64,000 bases of DNA, taken from Polytrichum commune (taxonomy: Eukaryota; Streptophyta; Polytrichopsida; Polytrichales; Polytrichaceae). Every line of letters starts with the position of its first letter. Position 1 is the stretch's first letter. The DNA lies in contig OX485809.1 in the NCBI GenBank assembly GCA_950295325.1, positions 30,380,001 through 30,444,000 of the forward strand. The letters run 5' to 3'. The notes under the pieces are model-generated. The model saw only the letters and a program-made list of their open reading frames with translations, was not told the DNA's origin and ran no database searches. This document shows positions 31,663 through 43,205 of the stretch, one piece after another. The translations under genes and the position numbers were made by a program.

Positions 31663-33770
31663 TATCTATCTAGGAGCTTGCTGCTTGGCCTTGAGATTAG
31701 GTTATCATCCTAGAAGGTTCCAAGATTCGGAAAACATACCCAAACTCCAAAATCATGTGCTGAAAAACCATTTCATTACTATCACAACATGATTTATGAT
31801 ATTTTTTCATTCTTCAAGCAAGAGTATATTCAGAGACTACTTGAGCACTGGGGAGGGTTTGGAAACCTAAATGATGTGCGTGGGTCGCTATGAAATTAAA
31901 CCCCCTATATATAATAAGTTTATAAAGAAAACAAGTGTAGACATACTAACGGCATGCTAGAAAATGGACTCATGTATTTATACAAAGCTTTTCAATGTAA
32001 TGTAATAAATGCCTCCACTACGTATACAAAATATAAATCTTGGATTTAATAAGCATTTATTGCGTAGAAAATCCACTTTCACTTTCCAACAAGAAAGGCA
32101 TTGAACTTTTTTTTCATCTAATATAGCATGTAATAAACGATTGCATCAAGCAAACAAAGATAAGAGCACACCACCAAGTTTTTTTGTGGAAGTCCATTGG
32201 CCTATTTGATCATCCAATTCATGAGTTAAAGAAAAAACCCGTGGTTTAGTAGCCAAAGCAACTTCGTCACTTTTGTGTACCCATCGGACTAAGCCCTTTC
32301 GGGTGATCTTAAATAAAAAAAGTTAACCACAATCTAGAGAGCAAAATTGGAAGGAGCCCATGAGCAATTCATGAGCCTCCAACTTATAAAAACTTAGAAC
32401 TCAGATGCAAACCCCCAAAAGAGTGGACAAGGTAGTCATTGAATACTATTACCATATGACAACAATGAATAAAAATATGAATTGGATGAAACAAGTACAT
32501 CTATTATCAATTTTATCTCTAAACCCTAGGGCCCCCTTTTGTACATCTACCTTCACTTCAACATTTGTAATAGCCTTTTAAAATATACACATTGAGAAAA
32601 AGAATACCTCTCCCTTATGTACACTAATGTCTCAAATAATACCCCTTTTTACACTCACATTAGGTCATACGTAGTATGAAGAGTCCACCCCCTAGGTTGA
32701 GCACTAGCACATATTTTACACTTAATACTGAGGTTAACCTTTTGAATTTATACGTTACTATAACTTTTTACTAAGATTATTATTTTCTTACAAGTAAGTT
32801 ATGGTATGTTCCTTGATGTGCATGCTATCTATCTATGATATTTGAGTAAAAAATGATATTATTGGATAAGAGATGATAGCAATGCTTACATGATTTTATA
32901 TGGTAAACCATAGGAATTGTTGTGAAAGGTGTACTTGGATGGTCTTTCTCATGGTTCTATTCCATGAGATAGTTATGTAATCTATGCATTATATGGATTT
33001 AGGATCTACCATCTTGTGTAAATCACAAAAAGCACATAGTGGAAGATAACTAACGGTAAGACCACGTGATCCATAGTGAGTATACAAGTCTTAGGCAACA
33101 TGTCCTCTTCATTGAAAATCTGCAAGTGAATGACACATGACATTCTTTTTGCCTAGACTCATACATTGGTAGTGAAAAATTAGAATTATCAGTCAATCTA
33201 ATCAAGTTTCAATTAAATGTCCATGATCATTTTAGACCCACTTCACTAACTATAGTAGGGATATAGCATACGATCAATTCATGGGGTTAGTCGCCTCCCA
33301 AAATGGGCATTTTTTAATAATTTTAATAATCCAATATCGATGGTACACTGTCCTTGTTGTTAAAATGTCATCAACAGTAACAAGCCTCGTGGGAAAACCA
33401 GGCCTTTTATATTCTTTAATACGGGTCAATGCACAAGACTTTATTCAAAAATTTGATGGACAAAGGTTTATTTATACAAGGCATGATGCCATTTCATATG
33501 TCAGAGGCACAACCTGAAGCTTCGAGAAGGCAGCCATATCTCAGTGTACCAAGGACAAATGGTATCTCATTTTCTTAGATCTGTGCAATGCCACTTGCCT
33601 TCGGCCTACGAAAGCCACACTCAACAAGAACCATATTCAAATCCATATTTAAAGACCACAAGAAATTGGCAAGGCAATCTATTAACTATTATGTTCAGTT
33701 CATTAAACAGAAGATCATCAAAATATGTTTGTGCTGTGAACCTTATTAACCCAAAAACTTTTGTACTACG
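31663..33770. other. Intergenic, AT-rich, no supported feature
   Basis: I looked on both strands for domains, repeats and RNA structures. Only short chance frames and A/T runs were seen. The longest frame (33544-33846, 100 codons) has no recognisable motif. Confidence 0.5.
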
Positions 33771-34176
33771 GTGCCGGACACTTATAGCTAACAAATCCAA
33801 TTTTGAGCGGCCAAGTTTGATGCTGAAAGAAAATCAATCAATTTAACTCATTTTAAATAGGTTTTCAAGTGTCTAACCAAAAAAAAAGGGCTTCTCAAAT
33901 TGACTAGTTTGTGATGAAAACATAAAGGAATAAAGCATTATATGTTCATTTTCATTAGCACTCATTTATCAATACTAGTAATTTGCTAATTTGCCTTATC
34001 TTTGAACATCTATGGCTTCGTGAAAAAAAAGATAATTCAAATTGGAAAATGATAGAACGAAGCCAGAGCAAAGTTCTTTCTAACTGCATTCTAACATTGT
34101 GTCTAACTAGTGTGCAACATTTGCCTTGGTAATTCTAACAAAGGGAAAAAATATGCTAGTTGTAAGTGTCCGGCAC
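33771..34176. mobile_element. MITE with 14-bp inverted termini
   Basis: GTGCCGGACACTTATAGCTA at the left is matched by the complement of CTAGTTGTAAGTGTCCGGCAC at the right. Flanking TA dinucleotides (TACG at left, TATA at right) would fit a TA target site, though this is weak. The interior is AT-rich and non-coding. Confidence 0.75.
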
Positions 34177-34223
34177 TATATATATCTCATGCATAACATA
34201 CACTAATTGTGGGAGTTTGTAGT

Positions 34224-34443
34224 AGTGTCCCGAAAGATTTTTGGGCACAATCGGTCAAAATTCTAATGTTCCAAGTTCAATTGGTTACATGTTGTGATCT
34301 TTCAGTTTTTCTTGATTAATTTGAGGTATAATCCATAGATTCTTCTAAATTGATCTGCAATTTCCCTGAAGTTTTGAACTTTGACCGGTTATTTCTAAAA
34401 CTCCATTTGCCATCAAGTAGCGGTCAGTACTCCCCGTTCATTG
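34224..34443. mobile_element. MITE (MULE-type), copy 1, about 220 bp
   Basis: This aligns over its length with the complement of 39937-40160: shared words include GATTTTTGGGCA, GGTTACATGTTG, AGATTCTTCTAAA and ACCGGTTATTTCT / ACCGGCTATTTCT. The termini are AGTGTCCCGAAAG and CTCCCCGTTCATT. The flanks GTTTGTAGT and GTCTGTAGA are similar 9-mers, consistent with an old target duplication. Confidence 0.65.
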
Positions 34444-35067
34444 GTCTGTAGAAGCTCTCTTACATGGAAAATGATAAAATTGGTGAAAGCAAAAGTTAAA
34501 ATGGTTGAAGGGGCTGTATTCAAAATGACCAAAAGAAGAAACTCCCTCCCACCCACCAACTGCTGTCAGATTTACTAACTCACCACAAAGCATGTCACAA
34601 TTGATTGTAGTGGTCGTAAGAGAGCAATGTGTATGGCATATTCAACGACTTGACCAAGATGTGATTTCTTGACGTGACCTACAAATCATATTGGAATGGA
34701 AGTACATAGTGTACAAGTTTAAGCAGTCACTTCACTTCTTGACTGATGAAAAAATTATCCTCTCATGCCGCTGAAGATGAGGTCATCCCATGGCACATGC
34801 TGTGCAGTTTGTGTGCAATGCACTTTTTCCTGCCACAAAAATCATTTGCCAAGATTATAGATATTTTATCATTAATATGGGAAATAGGACATTTGTACGC
34901 ATCATACAGTTGATATATACTTTTTGCAAGGGTTCCGCCTGCACATGAGACTCTGATGCTGAAAAGCTGCAAGAACTCTTCACATGTCCTCATCTTTGTT
35001 ACTTGTCACCCTTTCAGAATTCAATTCTGTGTAGTATTTACATACATTCTCTATGTCCATTTGAAAT
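34444..35067. other. Intergenic, no supported feature
   Basis: A 76-codon minus-strand frame (34763-34993) has no recognisable motif. Nothing else is seen. Confidence 0.5.
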
Positions 35068-35252
35068 ACATTTGACATTATAGGCACATTGCATTTTCTG
35101 ACAATTCTTCAAATGAGGCATCATATAGATCATAGGATCATTAATCTGAAACATTTGTGAGATTTGACATTATGGACATATTGCATTTTCTGACAATTCT
35201 TCAAATGAGACATCATATAGATAATAGGATCATTAATCTGAAACGTTTGTGA
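35068..35252. repeat. 93-bp tandem duplication
   Basis: ATTTGACATTATAGGCACAT at about 35068 is repeated as ATTTGACATTATGGACATAT at 35161. Both copies continue through GATCATTAATCTGAAAC. Confidence 0.88.
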
Positions 35253-36239
35253 CATTTGCATGCTTGGGAAACAGTACTGGTAATTCTGGAATCTGGACTA
35301 ATCATGTTCAACCACATCGTCCACATGCACACCTATGTAATTCCTCACAGTTCACAGGTGGACTAGGTTTCAGCTTTCGTCACAATCTTCACATCGTCCA
35401 ATTTATGATTCCATGTTCATCAAGAACAGGTAGCTCAGTTACTTTCTGACCACTGTGCTTGATGTAATGTAGTTCACTTTTGAATGTGTCACTGTGGTAA
35501 ATTATGAGGAGCTATGTAGAGTAAATTTGGCTCTTAAGTAACCAATTCAAGTTGGTGAGTGGCAAGTCTGTGCCAAAGAATTCAAAGGATGTGCACATAC
35601 ACTGACTGCAAGGAATATGCCAGAGATGAGCATCTGTAGAGTACAAGTTGCTGCAGAGTGACAATCATATGTTATTGTAGTTTTTGCTCTAAGTAAGTAG
35701 CATCAAAACCAGTCATGAGTTGACAATTTTGCATTTTGCACTCCACAGCTTGCATGAGAGAAACAAGCCAAATCCAAAGGAACAACACAGATGTACTCTC
35801 TGGAGATGCTAAACACAATGAGTAATACTAGAAGATAAAAAGATTATGCCACTTCTGCTGTGACAATGTAGTTGAAAATGAAGCACAATTTGTGTTAACT
35901 ACAAGGATTACGGGTCATTAGCATTGTTTTTTGGCCACTTGAGGTAGATTTTAGGTATCCATTATACTAGGGAATAAGCCTTTGGACACCATCTTGATAT
36001 ACTTCTAGTACAGTACATTTAATATCAATATATGGCATTTCATTTCAATTCAATACATACCTAAAACTACTTCAACATATCATATAAGCATTTACTAACA
36101 AATAGCTAAATGGGTAAAATTTGCCTACTAAAACACTATGAAAAGTGGTTGCCAATGTAGATACAAATAGAGTTGACAAATCAGCAATGTAACAGCTGAC
36201 AGGATTCTAATTGGAGCTCGTTGACAATGAACTAGAATC
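35253..36239. other. Intergenic, no supported feature
   Basis: Only chance frames are present. The second exon expected for the first LEA copy is absent here, so this region was deleted or replaced. Confidence 0.5.
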
Positions 36240-36528
36240 TCTTCTACATAGGCTGAACACTAAACACTTCAATAAGCATTATTCTCTCCAAGTCCTGGAA
36301 TTAGATTCGATCACAAATGGCAGAAATTCACAACTACAACACCTCCAGGATCTGAATGTCTCTATAAAGATCTCACTAATATGTATACTGAAAAGCAATT
36401 CCAATGCAGCGTCATGTCAAGCTTAGCCCTAAGCCATCAAGATGTACCCAATATGTAGCCATTCGTGAAATGATAAAGTTTGCAAAATGTGAGTTTGCCA
36501 TGAACAGATATGGACTTGGAGAGAATAA

Positions 36529-36623
36529 TGCTTTTGAGCCTCACCAGCCTTCTGCTGTCTCAAACTTTTGGCCTCCTCGGTATTCTGCGCTGCAAAGCAC
36601 CTGGTGCTCTCGTAGTTCGACAT
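36529..36623 (-). pseudogene. LEA-like gene, copy 1: orphan exon 1
   Basis: ATG at 36623-36621 opens MSNYESTRCFAAQNTEEAKS, clearly related to MSNYESTRDSAAQKTEEAKN of the intact copy. It then runs LRQQKAGEAQKH without the splice donor seen in the intact gene. Its own exon 2 is missing downstream. In the upstream flank the ABRE-bearing GCCACGTATCCTC of the intact gene is TTCCAAGTATCCTC here, so the element is lost at that site. A separate CACGTGGC lies at 36820-36827. Confidence 0.8.
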
Positions 36624-38298
36624 TGTCAAAATCCGAGCTGCTGATGAAGCAGGATAATATAAGATGAGAAGTGGAGATGTGAGAGATGCACGAGATCAGA
36701 TTCATGATATGGGAGGGAGAGCGATCATTGCTTTCCAAGGGCATTCCAAGTATCCTCTGTTGCAGAGTCAGGAAGCTTCATAGTTCCAAAGCTTGAGTAA
36801 TCTGCAACAGGTTCAAGCTCACGTGGCACTTCCTCCCCGTGATTCACATGGTTAAATGAACCGACATCCAATAAGTGATTGTATTCTCCTCAATTTCTAG
36901 TGCCCCCATCTCACATTGGATCCCCCTGTTGTCCTGAGCTTCACTTTCATGATAAGTTGTTACAAGTGATGTTTGTGTGAGATGAGGCATTCATTTGAAC
37001 CTGCATGTTATGGTGCTTGCATTCAGAACGGAAGGGTCAGCCCGCACAGGGTTTGGGAATATTGACGAATTGTTTCAGAGTGCAATCCATTCAAACCACC
37101 TGTGCCCATCCTGTGTCTTTAGAAACGACTTGAGCAACAGCCAAAGTGGAATTTAGCATTATACCGGCATCATGATAGAAGAGGTTTAAACGTATTGATT
37201 AGGTTGCATGATCGATTACGTTTTCGAGAAGCTGCAAGTAGTAGCCTTCTAAAGTCTTACAGCAGTCACTCTAAGAGCAGTTGAGTGACATTGTTTCTCT
37301 AAGGACCGTATTTTATTTCTGCTACATTACATTTTAGCACAAAAATGCAGGGGTTATTCTGCTATGACTCATTGTTGCCTTCTCAAGAAAGCAATCACAA
37401 TATGTCTAAGAGGAACGGATGCATTCCAAGTGCAACCCCTTTGAATATCCCCCCAAAGACATGTAGACGTATGATTCATAGATTTCTTTGGTATTTTTCT
37501 AAGCATCTCATTGGTCATTTGTGGTTTCCAGTGACCTGTTCTTTGTCAGCATTGTGAGCATTCGGCTTCAATTTGTTCCCCAGTCTACATAGTCCGAAGA
37601 GAAGTTTAATGCTGTCCGCAAGTTTACAAAAAAGTTGTTTCACTGGTTTTCTTGAGTACATTATTTCATTCACAAGATTGATGCAAAACAGCGTAGATGG
37701 TTGAGCAGAGTTGCTACTTGGACAAACAAATCCTCTAATATTATTCTGTGATCATGCGTATCCAAGATTCAAAGCGAACATCGGCGAAAATTTTATCTTT
37801 CGTAGACAACAAAGTGAACGCATTGGACTGAACTGCTCAAGGGAAAGTAAATTGGTCACGTGTAAATTAGTCGACATTTGGCTATCCTCAAATGTATTAC
37901 CTGCTTAGTGTACTGGCCGATTTCTGCTATTCACTAAGATTTCCAAGTACACAATCCAGGTTGATTCGGACAAAATGGACCTTTTTATTATTACAAGACC
38001 GAAATTGGGCACTCCTCATGAAGTATGTCTGCCAAGAACCCATATCCTCAACTACAAACACTAGGATATTTCGAGCAGCAAATGCAATGCCAGCCAAGTT
38101 TCGTTTCATCATTGCTTGTGAGCGTGTTGCATAGTTGAAACAGAATGTGTCTCCAGGCTCAGTGTTAAATCTGAGATCCGTTGAATACTAGGATGAAATT
38201 TGTTCAGTCGAGCTTTGATGCATTCGTTTCAATCAATTAAATTCTATACAATTCTCTCTACTATTCACAGAAAGGTACTTCTCACAAAATACAGATTT

Positions 38299-38620
38299 CT
38301 ACTGCTTGGGAGTGACGGCCTCCTGGACTCTGGTAGGCGTTGCCCAAAGCATCACCGGTCTGCTGCAAAAGGCTGCCAGCTCCATTCTTGGCTTGAGCTG
38401 CCTTATCGGACGCGGCTTGTGCAGCGTCGGAAGAAGCTTGCTTTGTTGGCTCCCACTTCTCGCCTGCAACATTACCTTTGCTTGGTTGGCCTTGTCCTGC
38501 GTGGCTCAAGCGGCATTGGAAAAGGCTTGCTTCGTGTCCTCCCACTTCTACCCAGCGACATTACCGGCCCGGTTAGCCTTGTCCCTGGTTTGCCCTCTCT
38601 TAGGTAGCTCCAGCGGCATT
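38299..38620 (-). pseudogene. LEA-like gene, copy 2: orphan exon 2 with frameshifts
   Basis: Reading from 38545 down gives NVAGEKWEPTKQASSDAAQA and SLLQQTGDALGNAYQS, then a frame loss (one base fewer than the intact copy near 38333) before the conserved VTPKQ end. The first part of the exon is in another frame. Exon length is 322 bp against 339 in the intact gene. No matching exon 1 is found in 38640-39230, so this copy cannot make the full protein. Confidence 0.8.
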
Positions 38621-38639
38621 CTGCTACAAAAAGAAATTT

Positions 38640-39926
38640 ACTGAACACTTCATTACACATTGTTCTCTACAACTCTCGGACTTGGAATCGATCGCAATGT
38701 CAGCAATTCACTATTATAAACTACTTCACCACCTTCAGGATCTGAATCCCTCTAAAGAGATCACACTAATATGTATACTGCAAGGCTGTTCGTATGCAAT
38801 TTCATTTCAGTGTACTGAACGCATTCTACTGAACTGAACTTTGCTTCACCTCGAGCATCTGGCAATTTCTCACATGATTGTTGGATCTCTATCGGAACTT
38901 GACTAATTAGCACTAGTAAGCCTCTCCCATGCCCAAAAAGATTCAGAAGGAAAGAAAAAAATAACAAGGGATCCGCAACATGACAAGAGTGATGCATTCC
39001 CAAGCCATTGCATGGCTTTAGTGCAATCATGGCTAGATAAACAAGTGCGAAGGGTTACCTAGTCCTCTTCACGAAGGCTGTTCCTATATGTGTGCACACA
39101 ATCATACTTTCGTTTTCAAGTATCTAAGCGTTTCGGTGAATAACCAACTTGGGAATTTTTACCCCCACTCACTATGAACAATCATCAATATGTCGGTTCA
39201 AGTTCAACTGCAAGTGGTGTTCTTCCCGTGATTCACATGGTTAGATGGACTGACAACCGATAAGAGAATGATATATTCTCCATTTCTAACCCCCATTTCA
39301 AAAACCTCCATCTGACATTGCTTGGGGCTGTTGTCTACCCTTCACTTTCATGATAAGTTGGTGCACGTGATGTTTGTCTGAGGTGAAGGTGTTTATTTAA
39401 AGCTGTAGATGAGCAGCATGTTATGGTGCTTGTATTCATAACGGAGGGGTCAGCCCATAATATTCATAACAGGGTTTTGAGAATTTTACGGGTTCTTTCA
39501 GAGAGCAATCCTTCTAAATCACATGTGTCATCCTGTCTTCGCAACGATTTGAGCAACAGCCGAAGTAGATGACATCATTATAAAATAGGTTTTGATGCGT
39601 TGATTAGGTAACGTGACTGATTATATACACAGGAAGCTGGAAGTATTATCCTCCATGAGTTTTACAATAGTCACTCCAATAGTACTTGGGTGACATTATT
39701 TCTGTGAGTACAGTATTCTTATTTTAAAACAACAATACAATTTAGCATGCACGAGCAGATCCGCTATGAGTCACTATTGCCTTCTCAAGGAAGATTTACA
39801 TATATGTCTAAGAGGAACGGGCACATATCATGTGCAATCCGTCTAAATTTCACTTTGAGATTCTTAACTGAAGGCTTCATAGAATTCTTTGATATTTCTC
39901 AAGTATCAGATTGGTCATTTGCAATT
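38640..39926. other. Duplicated upstream flank of LEA copy 2
   Basis: Homologous to 36240-37530 but lacking exon 1. No gene of its own. Confidence 0.6.
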
Positions 39927-39936
39927 GCTAGTGATC

Positions 39937-40160
39937 AATGATCGGCGAGAACCGGCAGTTAGTTTCAGATGAAACGGTTGAGTTTGAGAAATAGCCGGTT
40001 GAAGTTCAAGACTTCAGGAGAATTATCGATCACTTTAGAAGAATCTGTGGAATATATCTAAAATAAAAAATGAAAAACCGAAGGATGTCAACATGTAACC
40101 GATTGGACTTGCAAACACTAGTATCTCCACCGATTATGCCCAAAAATCTCCCCGATCACT
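39937..40160. mobile_element. MITE (MULE-type), copy 2, 224 bp, with empty site in the sister unit
   Basis: The 10-bp duplication GCTAGTGATC flanks it (39927-39936 and 40161-40170). The termini AATGATCGGCGAG and CTCCCCGATCACT are inverted repeats. In the sister duplication unit (around 37520-37560) the same place reads TTTCCAGTGACCTGTTCTTT with one target copy and no insert. This fixes both ends and shows insertion after the segmental duplication. Non-coding. Confidence 0.88.
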
Positions 40161-41059
40161 GCTAGTGATCTATTTCTTTATCGGCAATTGTGAGCATCCG
40201 GCTGCAATTGCTTCTCCGCTGTCTACACTTCGAGGGAAATGAATAGAATTTAATGTTAAAGCTAGTTTGCACAATAATTGCTCATGACGGTTTTACCAGA
40301 ACATAGTACCTCTTTCGCGAGATTAATACAAAGTGCGTGATCAAATACAACTCCCACTTTGAAAATGAAAATTTCTCTGGAGTTATTTGGTGGTTATGTA
40401 TATCCAAGATTCAAGTTAAGTAAACAAGGTGAAAGTTTCAAGTTTCACAGACAACAACAGCGAACGCACTGTACTTCACTGAAATTTTCGTCAGAGGAAA
40501 ATAAAACCCCAGGAGGAGCCGGTTGTGCGTTAATTGATCTTCATTCGAGTAACGGACAGCAGGACCGTGAAGAGAGGGCACGCTCAATTCGTTTAAAAAA
40601 TAAACGAGGTGATAATATAATGGGTTAAAAGCTTGCAACCATCGATTGTTGTCATATGAATTACCTGCTCGACGTACGGCTGAATCCACAATTCACTTAC
40701 AAAAAATCCCGGAGTACACAAACCAGGTCTACACGGACAAATTAGACCTGTCCACTACTACAAAACCGAAGTTGTGCACTCATGAAGAATGCTTGCGAAT
40801 AACTCAGATGCTCACCCTACACCTGAAATGTTTTCAGCAGCAGATCCAATGCGAGCCATAGTTTACTTCACCAGTGAATGTAGACGTATTGAGGAGTCGA
40901 GGACAGAATGTGTCTACAGACTCAGTGTTAATCTCAAATCCCATGATACTGACATGAAATTTGTTTCAAAAAGCTGAGTGCATTGACTTAGATGAATTGA
41001 ATTCTATACAATTCTCTACTATTCACATAAAGGAGGTACTTCTCACAAGAATCAAATTT

Positions 41060-41398
41060 CTACTGCTTAGGAGTGACAGTCTCCTTAACGCTCTGATACG
41101 CATTGCCTAAAGCATCACCGGCCTGCTGCAAAAGACTACCAGCTCCATCCTTTGCTTGAGCTGCCTTGTCGGATGCGGCTTGTGTGGCATCAGAGGAAGC
41201 TTGCTTTGTTTGCTCCCATTTCTCCCCTGCGACATTGCCAGCTTCCTTAGCCTTATCTTGCGTGGCTCCCGCCGCGTTGGAGGTGGCCTGCTTCGTGTCC
41301 TCCCACTTCTGCCCAGCGACATCACCGGCTTGATTGGCCTTGTCTCCGGCAGCTCCTGCTACCTCGTTAGCCTTATCTTGGGTGGCTCCAGCGGCATT
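41060..41398 (-). CDS. LEA group 3-like stress protein, exon 2 (intact gene)
   Basis: Acceptor TTGAGCAG is followed by 112 codons and TAG (41062-41060). The protein is built of Ala/Lys/Glu/Gln/Asp-rich, Cys-free amphipathic segments: AAGATQDKANEVAGAAGDKA, then VAGQKWEDTKQATSNAAGAT, VAGEKWEQTKQASSDATQAA, and the end GNAYQSVKETVTPKQ. The near-duplicate VAGQKWEDTKQA / VAGEKWEQTKQA modules and 11-mer periodicity are those of LEA_4 (group 3)-type proteins, which are disordered when hydrated and protect membranes and proteins during drying or cold. With exon 1 the product is 146 residues. It is the only undamaged member of the local array. Confidence 0.88.
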   Translation of the reverse strand, partial: NAAGATQDKANEVAGAAGDKANQAGDVAGQKWEDTKQATSNAAGATQDKAKEAGNVAGEKWEQTKQASSDATQAASDKAAQAKDGAGSLLQQAGDALGNAYQSVKETVTPKQ

Positions 41399-41749
41399 CT
41401 GCTCAAGAAAAGACCACACTCTTTAGAACGAAATTGTCCCTCAACATCTCCTAACAGACGGCCTAACATCCAATCACAAAGGGCAGCCATTCACTCATAC
41501 CACTTCAAGCCTCGTCTCCGTGGTGCTTTCCAATTCCCACTCAAATTACTATGTACAGAAACTTAGACACAAAGTACTCAGAACATTGCAAGGTACTCAG
41601 AACAGAGGCATCCTCGCTACGTGAAATGACCTATCGCGGCGGCCTGTTCTCACATCGAGAACCACCCACGATATAATCTTGAGCATTTGATCCCTTACAA
41701 CTGTAGAACATGACATACTTCTTTACAGATGGTATCATAATGAGCTCAC

Positions 41750-41851
41750 CTTGGTTGCCTGTTGAGCCTGACCAGCCTTCTCCTGGCCTACATTCTTGGC
41801 CTCCTCAGTCTTCTGGGCTGCAGAGTCCCTGGTGCTCTCGTAGTTCGACAT
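41750..41851 (-). CDS. LEA group 3-like stress protein, exon 1 (intact gene)
   Basis: ATG at 41851-41849 opens 34 codons, MSNYESTRDSAAQKTEEAKN then VGQEKAGQAQQATK, ending in a canonical AAG/GTGAGC donor. The intron (41399-41749) is 351 bp. The start is supported by conservation of MSNYESTR in the orphan copy at 36623 and by a TATA box about 140 bp upstream. There is no signal peptide, so the product is probably cytosolic or nuclear. Confidence 0.88.
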
Positions 41852-41991
41852 GGTCAAGATTCTAGCTGATGATCGCTGTGAGTCGAAATCGGTAACGAGA
41901 TGGAAACACAGAAACGAAGATGTAAAAAGATGCACTGTATGGGAGATAGCTGATGCGAATTGTGCTTGATGCAAGACATGGTTTTGCGGTG

Positions 41992-42001
41992 GATATATAT
42001 A
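41992..42001 (-). promoter_or_regulatory. TATA box of the intact LEA gene
   Basis: On minus the sequence is TTTGTATATATATCCACC. Transcription would start about 30 bases on, near 41960, leaving a 5' UTR of roughly 110 bases before the ATG at 41851. Confidence 0.7.
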
Positions 42002-42054
42002 CAAAGAGGTGTGGGACATGTGGCAGCCCCACAATGAACTGCCTTTATAAGAGT

Positions 42055-42061
42055 GCCACGT
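42055..42061 (-). promoter_or_regulatory. ABRE core (ACGTGGC) of the intact LEA gene
   Basis: The minus strand reads GATACGTGGCACTC about 55 bp upstream of the TATA box. ACGTGGC is the bZIP (ABF/AREB) binding core of ABA- and drought-induced LEA promoters. The homologous base positions in the decayed copy upstream of 36623 no longer contain ACGT. Confidence 0.65.
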
Positions 42062-42276
42062 ATCCTCATTTTGCACAAGAGGGTTGCTGCAGCAGAGACT
42101 TCCTGTAAAACCTGACTTATCTAGATTCTAGAAGAGGTGTGACTTGTGAATCATACAGTAAGATTTTCCTAGTAAGATTTTGTTTTTAGTTTTGTTTTTA
42201 GTTTTGTTTTCACTATGGCACCAAATTGTCCTCTTGGTGTGAGTTACCATTCAAAATTGCGTGTTGCTACAACTTT

Positions 42277-42335
42277 TTACCAACTGAGTCATTTTTTACC
42301 AACTGAGTCATTTTTTACCAACTGAGTCATATCAT
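42277..42335. repeat. 19-bp tandem repeat, three copies
   Basis: TTTTTACCAACTGAGTCAT occurs three times in a row. TGAGTCA resembles a GCN4/AP-1-type bZIP site, but the location far upstream of the LEA gene makes a role uncertain. Confidence 0.9.
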
Positions 42336-42365
42336 ATTCTTCACTATGCATACTAACTACACTAA

Positions 42366-42712
42366 TAGTCTTATTAGTGCGGGCCACAGTAATTTTCTAC
42401 AGCCCACGCTGATTTTCATAATGAGTATCAATGTGGGCCACATTAATTTCCAACTCACATAAAATTTCTAGTAGAAAACTAACATGGACCACACTATTTG
42501 TTCTTTTAGAAATGAATGTGGGTAGTTATTTTATTTTGTGGTACTTTTGTCATATGACTAATATTCAATGTTTTGGCTAGAAATCTTCATGAAGACTTAG
42601 GGGAAGACCCGGGGTCTTGGACCCATGTTAATTCCACCTTATTTAGAAAATTAGTGTGGCCCACGCTAATTATTTCCACACTAATTTTCTGCCCAAAGTA
42701 ATAGGACTTTAG
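42366..42712. mobile_element. MITE-like inverted-repeat element
   Basis: The left end AGTCTTATTAGTGCGGGC and the complement of the right end, AGTCCTATTACTTTGGGC, are imperfect inverted repeats. The interior repeats TGTGGGCCACATTAAT-like words in both orientations. Non-coding; target site unclear. Confidence 0.6.
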
Positions 42713-43031
42713 TCTACTTCTGTTATTTGCGTGCCTAGATTAGAGCGTCTTGAATCTCAGGTTTTTATGTTATCCAATACCAGTTGTTTCCCCTTTTGAT
42801 ATTTACGCCAGACCTTTGAGCACATCTCATCAATGGTCGGGGTGAATCGATACTTTTTACAAATGAACCGATTGTTATGGGCAAATAACCGGATGTGGAA
42901 GAAGGCAATTGGATGGGCATCCAATCTACAAAGGGAGGAAACCGGATATTGACGAGTACTAATTTTGAATTCATAGCCGACCACCGGGGGTATGTGTCGT
43001 ATTGGGAGGGTCATGGGGAGATAGTGGTCCA

Positions 43032-43045
43032 CCCCCCCCCCCCCC
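43032..43045. repeat. C14 homopolymer
   Basis: Fourteen consecutive C, flanked by CCA and GCC. Length is likely unreliable and variable. Confidence 0.9.
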
Positions 43046-43089
43046 GCCATTTCTCCACTCAGTCAGCCATGGTAGCCCTTGCTCCTCGC

Positions 43090-43205
43090 CATGGTCGCCT
43101 CAGTCTTTGCCCTGCTCTTGGTCGGCCTTCTCCTCGCCTCGCTCCTCACCCTCGTCGGCTTGCTCTTAGCCTCACTCCTCACCCTGCCTATGGTTGGCCT
43201 TGATC
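43090..43205 (+). other. Hydrophobic Leu-rich repeat ORF ending at a splice-donor-like site
   Basis: From ATG 43090 the frame reads MVASVFALLLVGLLLASLLT, then LVGLLLASLLTLPMVGLDQR, then AG/GTAAGTTTTT. The repeated CTCCTC(G/A)CC words make a 33-bp near-repeat (VGLLLASLLTL). It could encode a membrane helix, but the simple-sequence origin makes translation doubtful. Confidence 0.3.

Larger units (their letters stand above)
36240..41398. repeat. Tandem segmental duplication of an LEA gene unit, two adjacent units
   Basis: Unit 1 (about 36240-38620) and unit 2 (about 38640-41398) share order and sequence. Both have an intron end with AGGATCTGAAT and CTAATATGTATACTG, an upstream stretch with CCGTGATTCACATGGTTA and TCACTTTCATGATAAGTTG, TTATGGTGCTTG with a GGTCAGCCC word, and a 3' flank with TCTATACAATTCTCT and GGTACTTCTCACAA running into LEA exon 2. 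Unit 2 carries an extra 224-bp MITE. The arrangement implies an original head-to-tail array of three minus-strand LEA genes. Confidence 0.85.
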
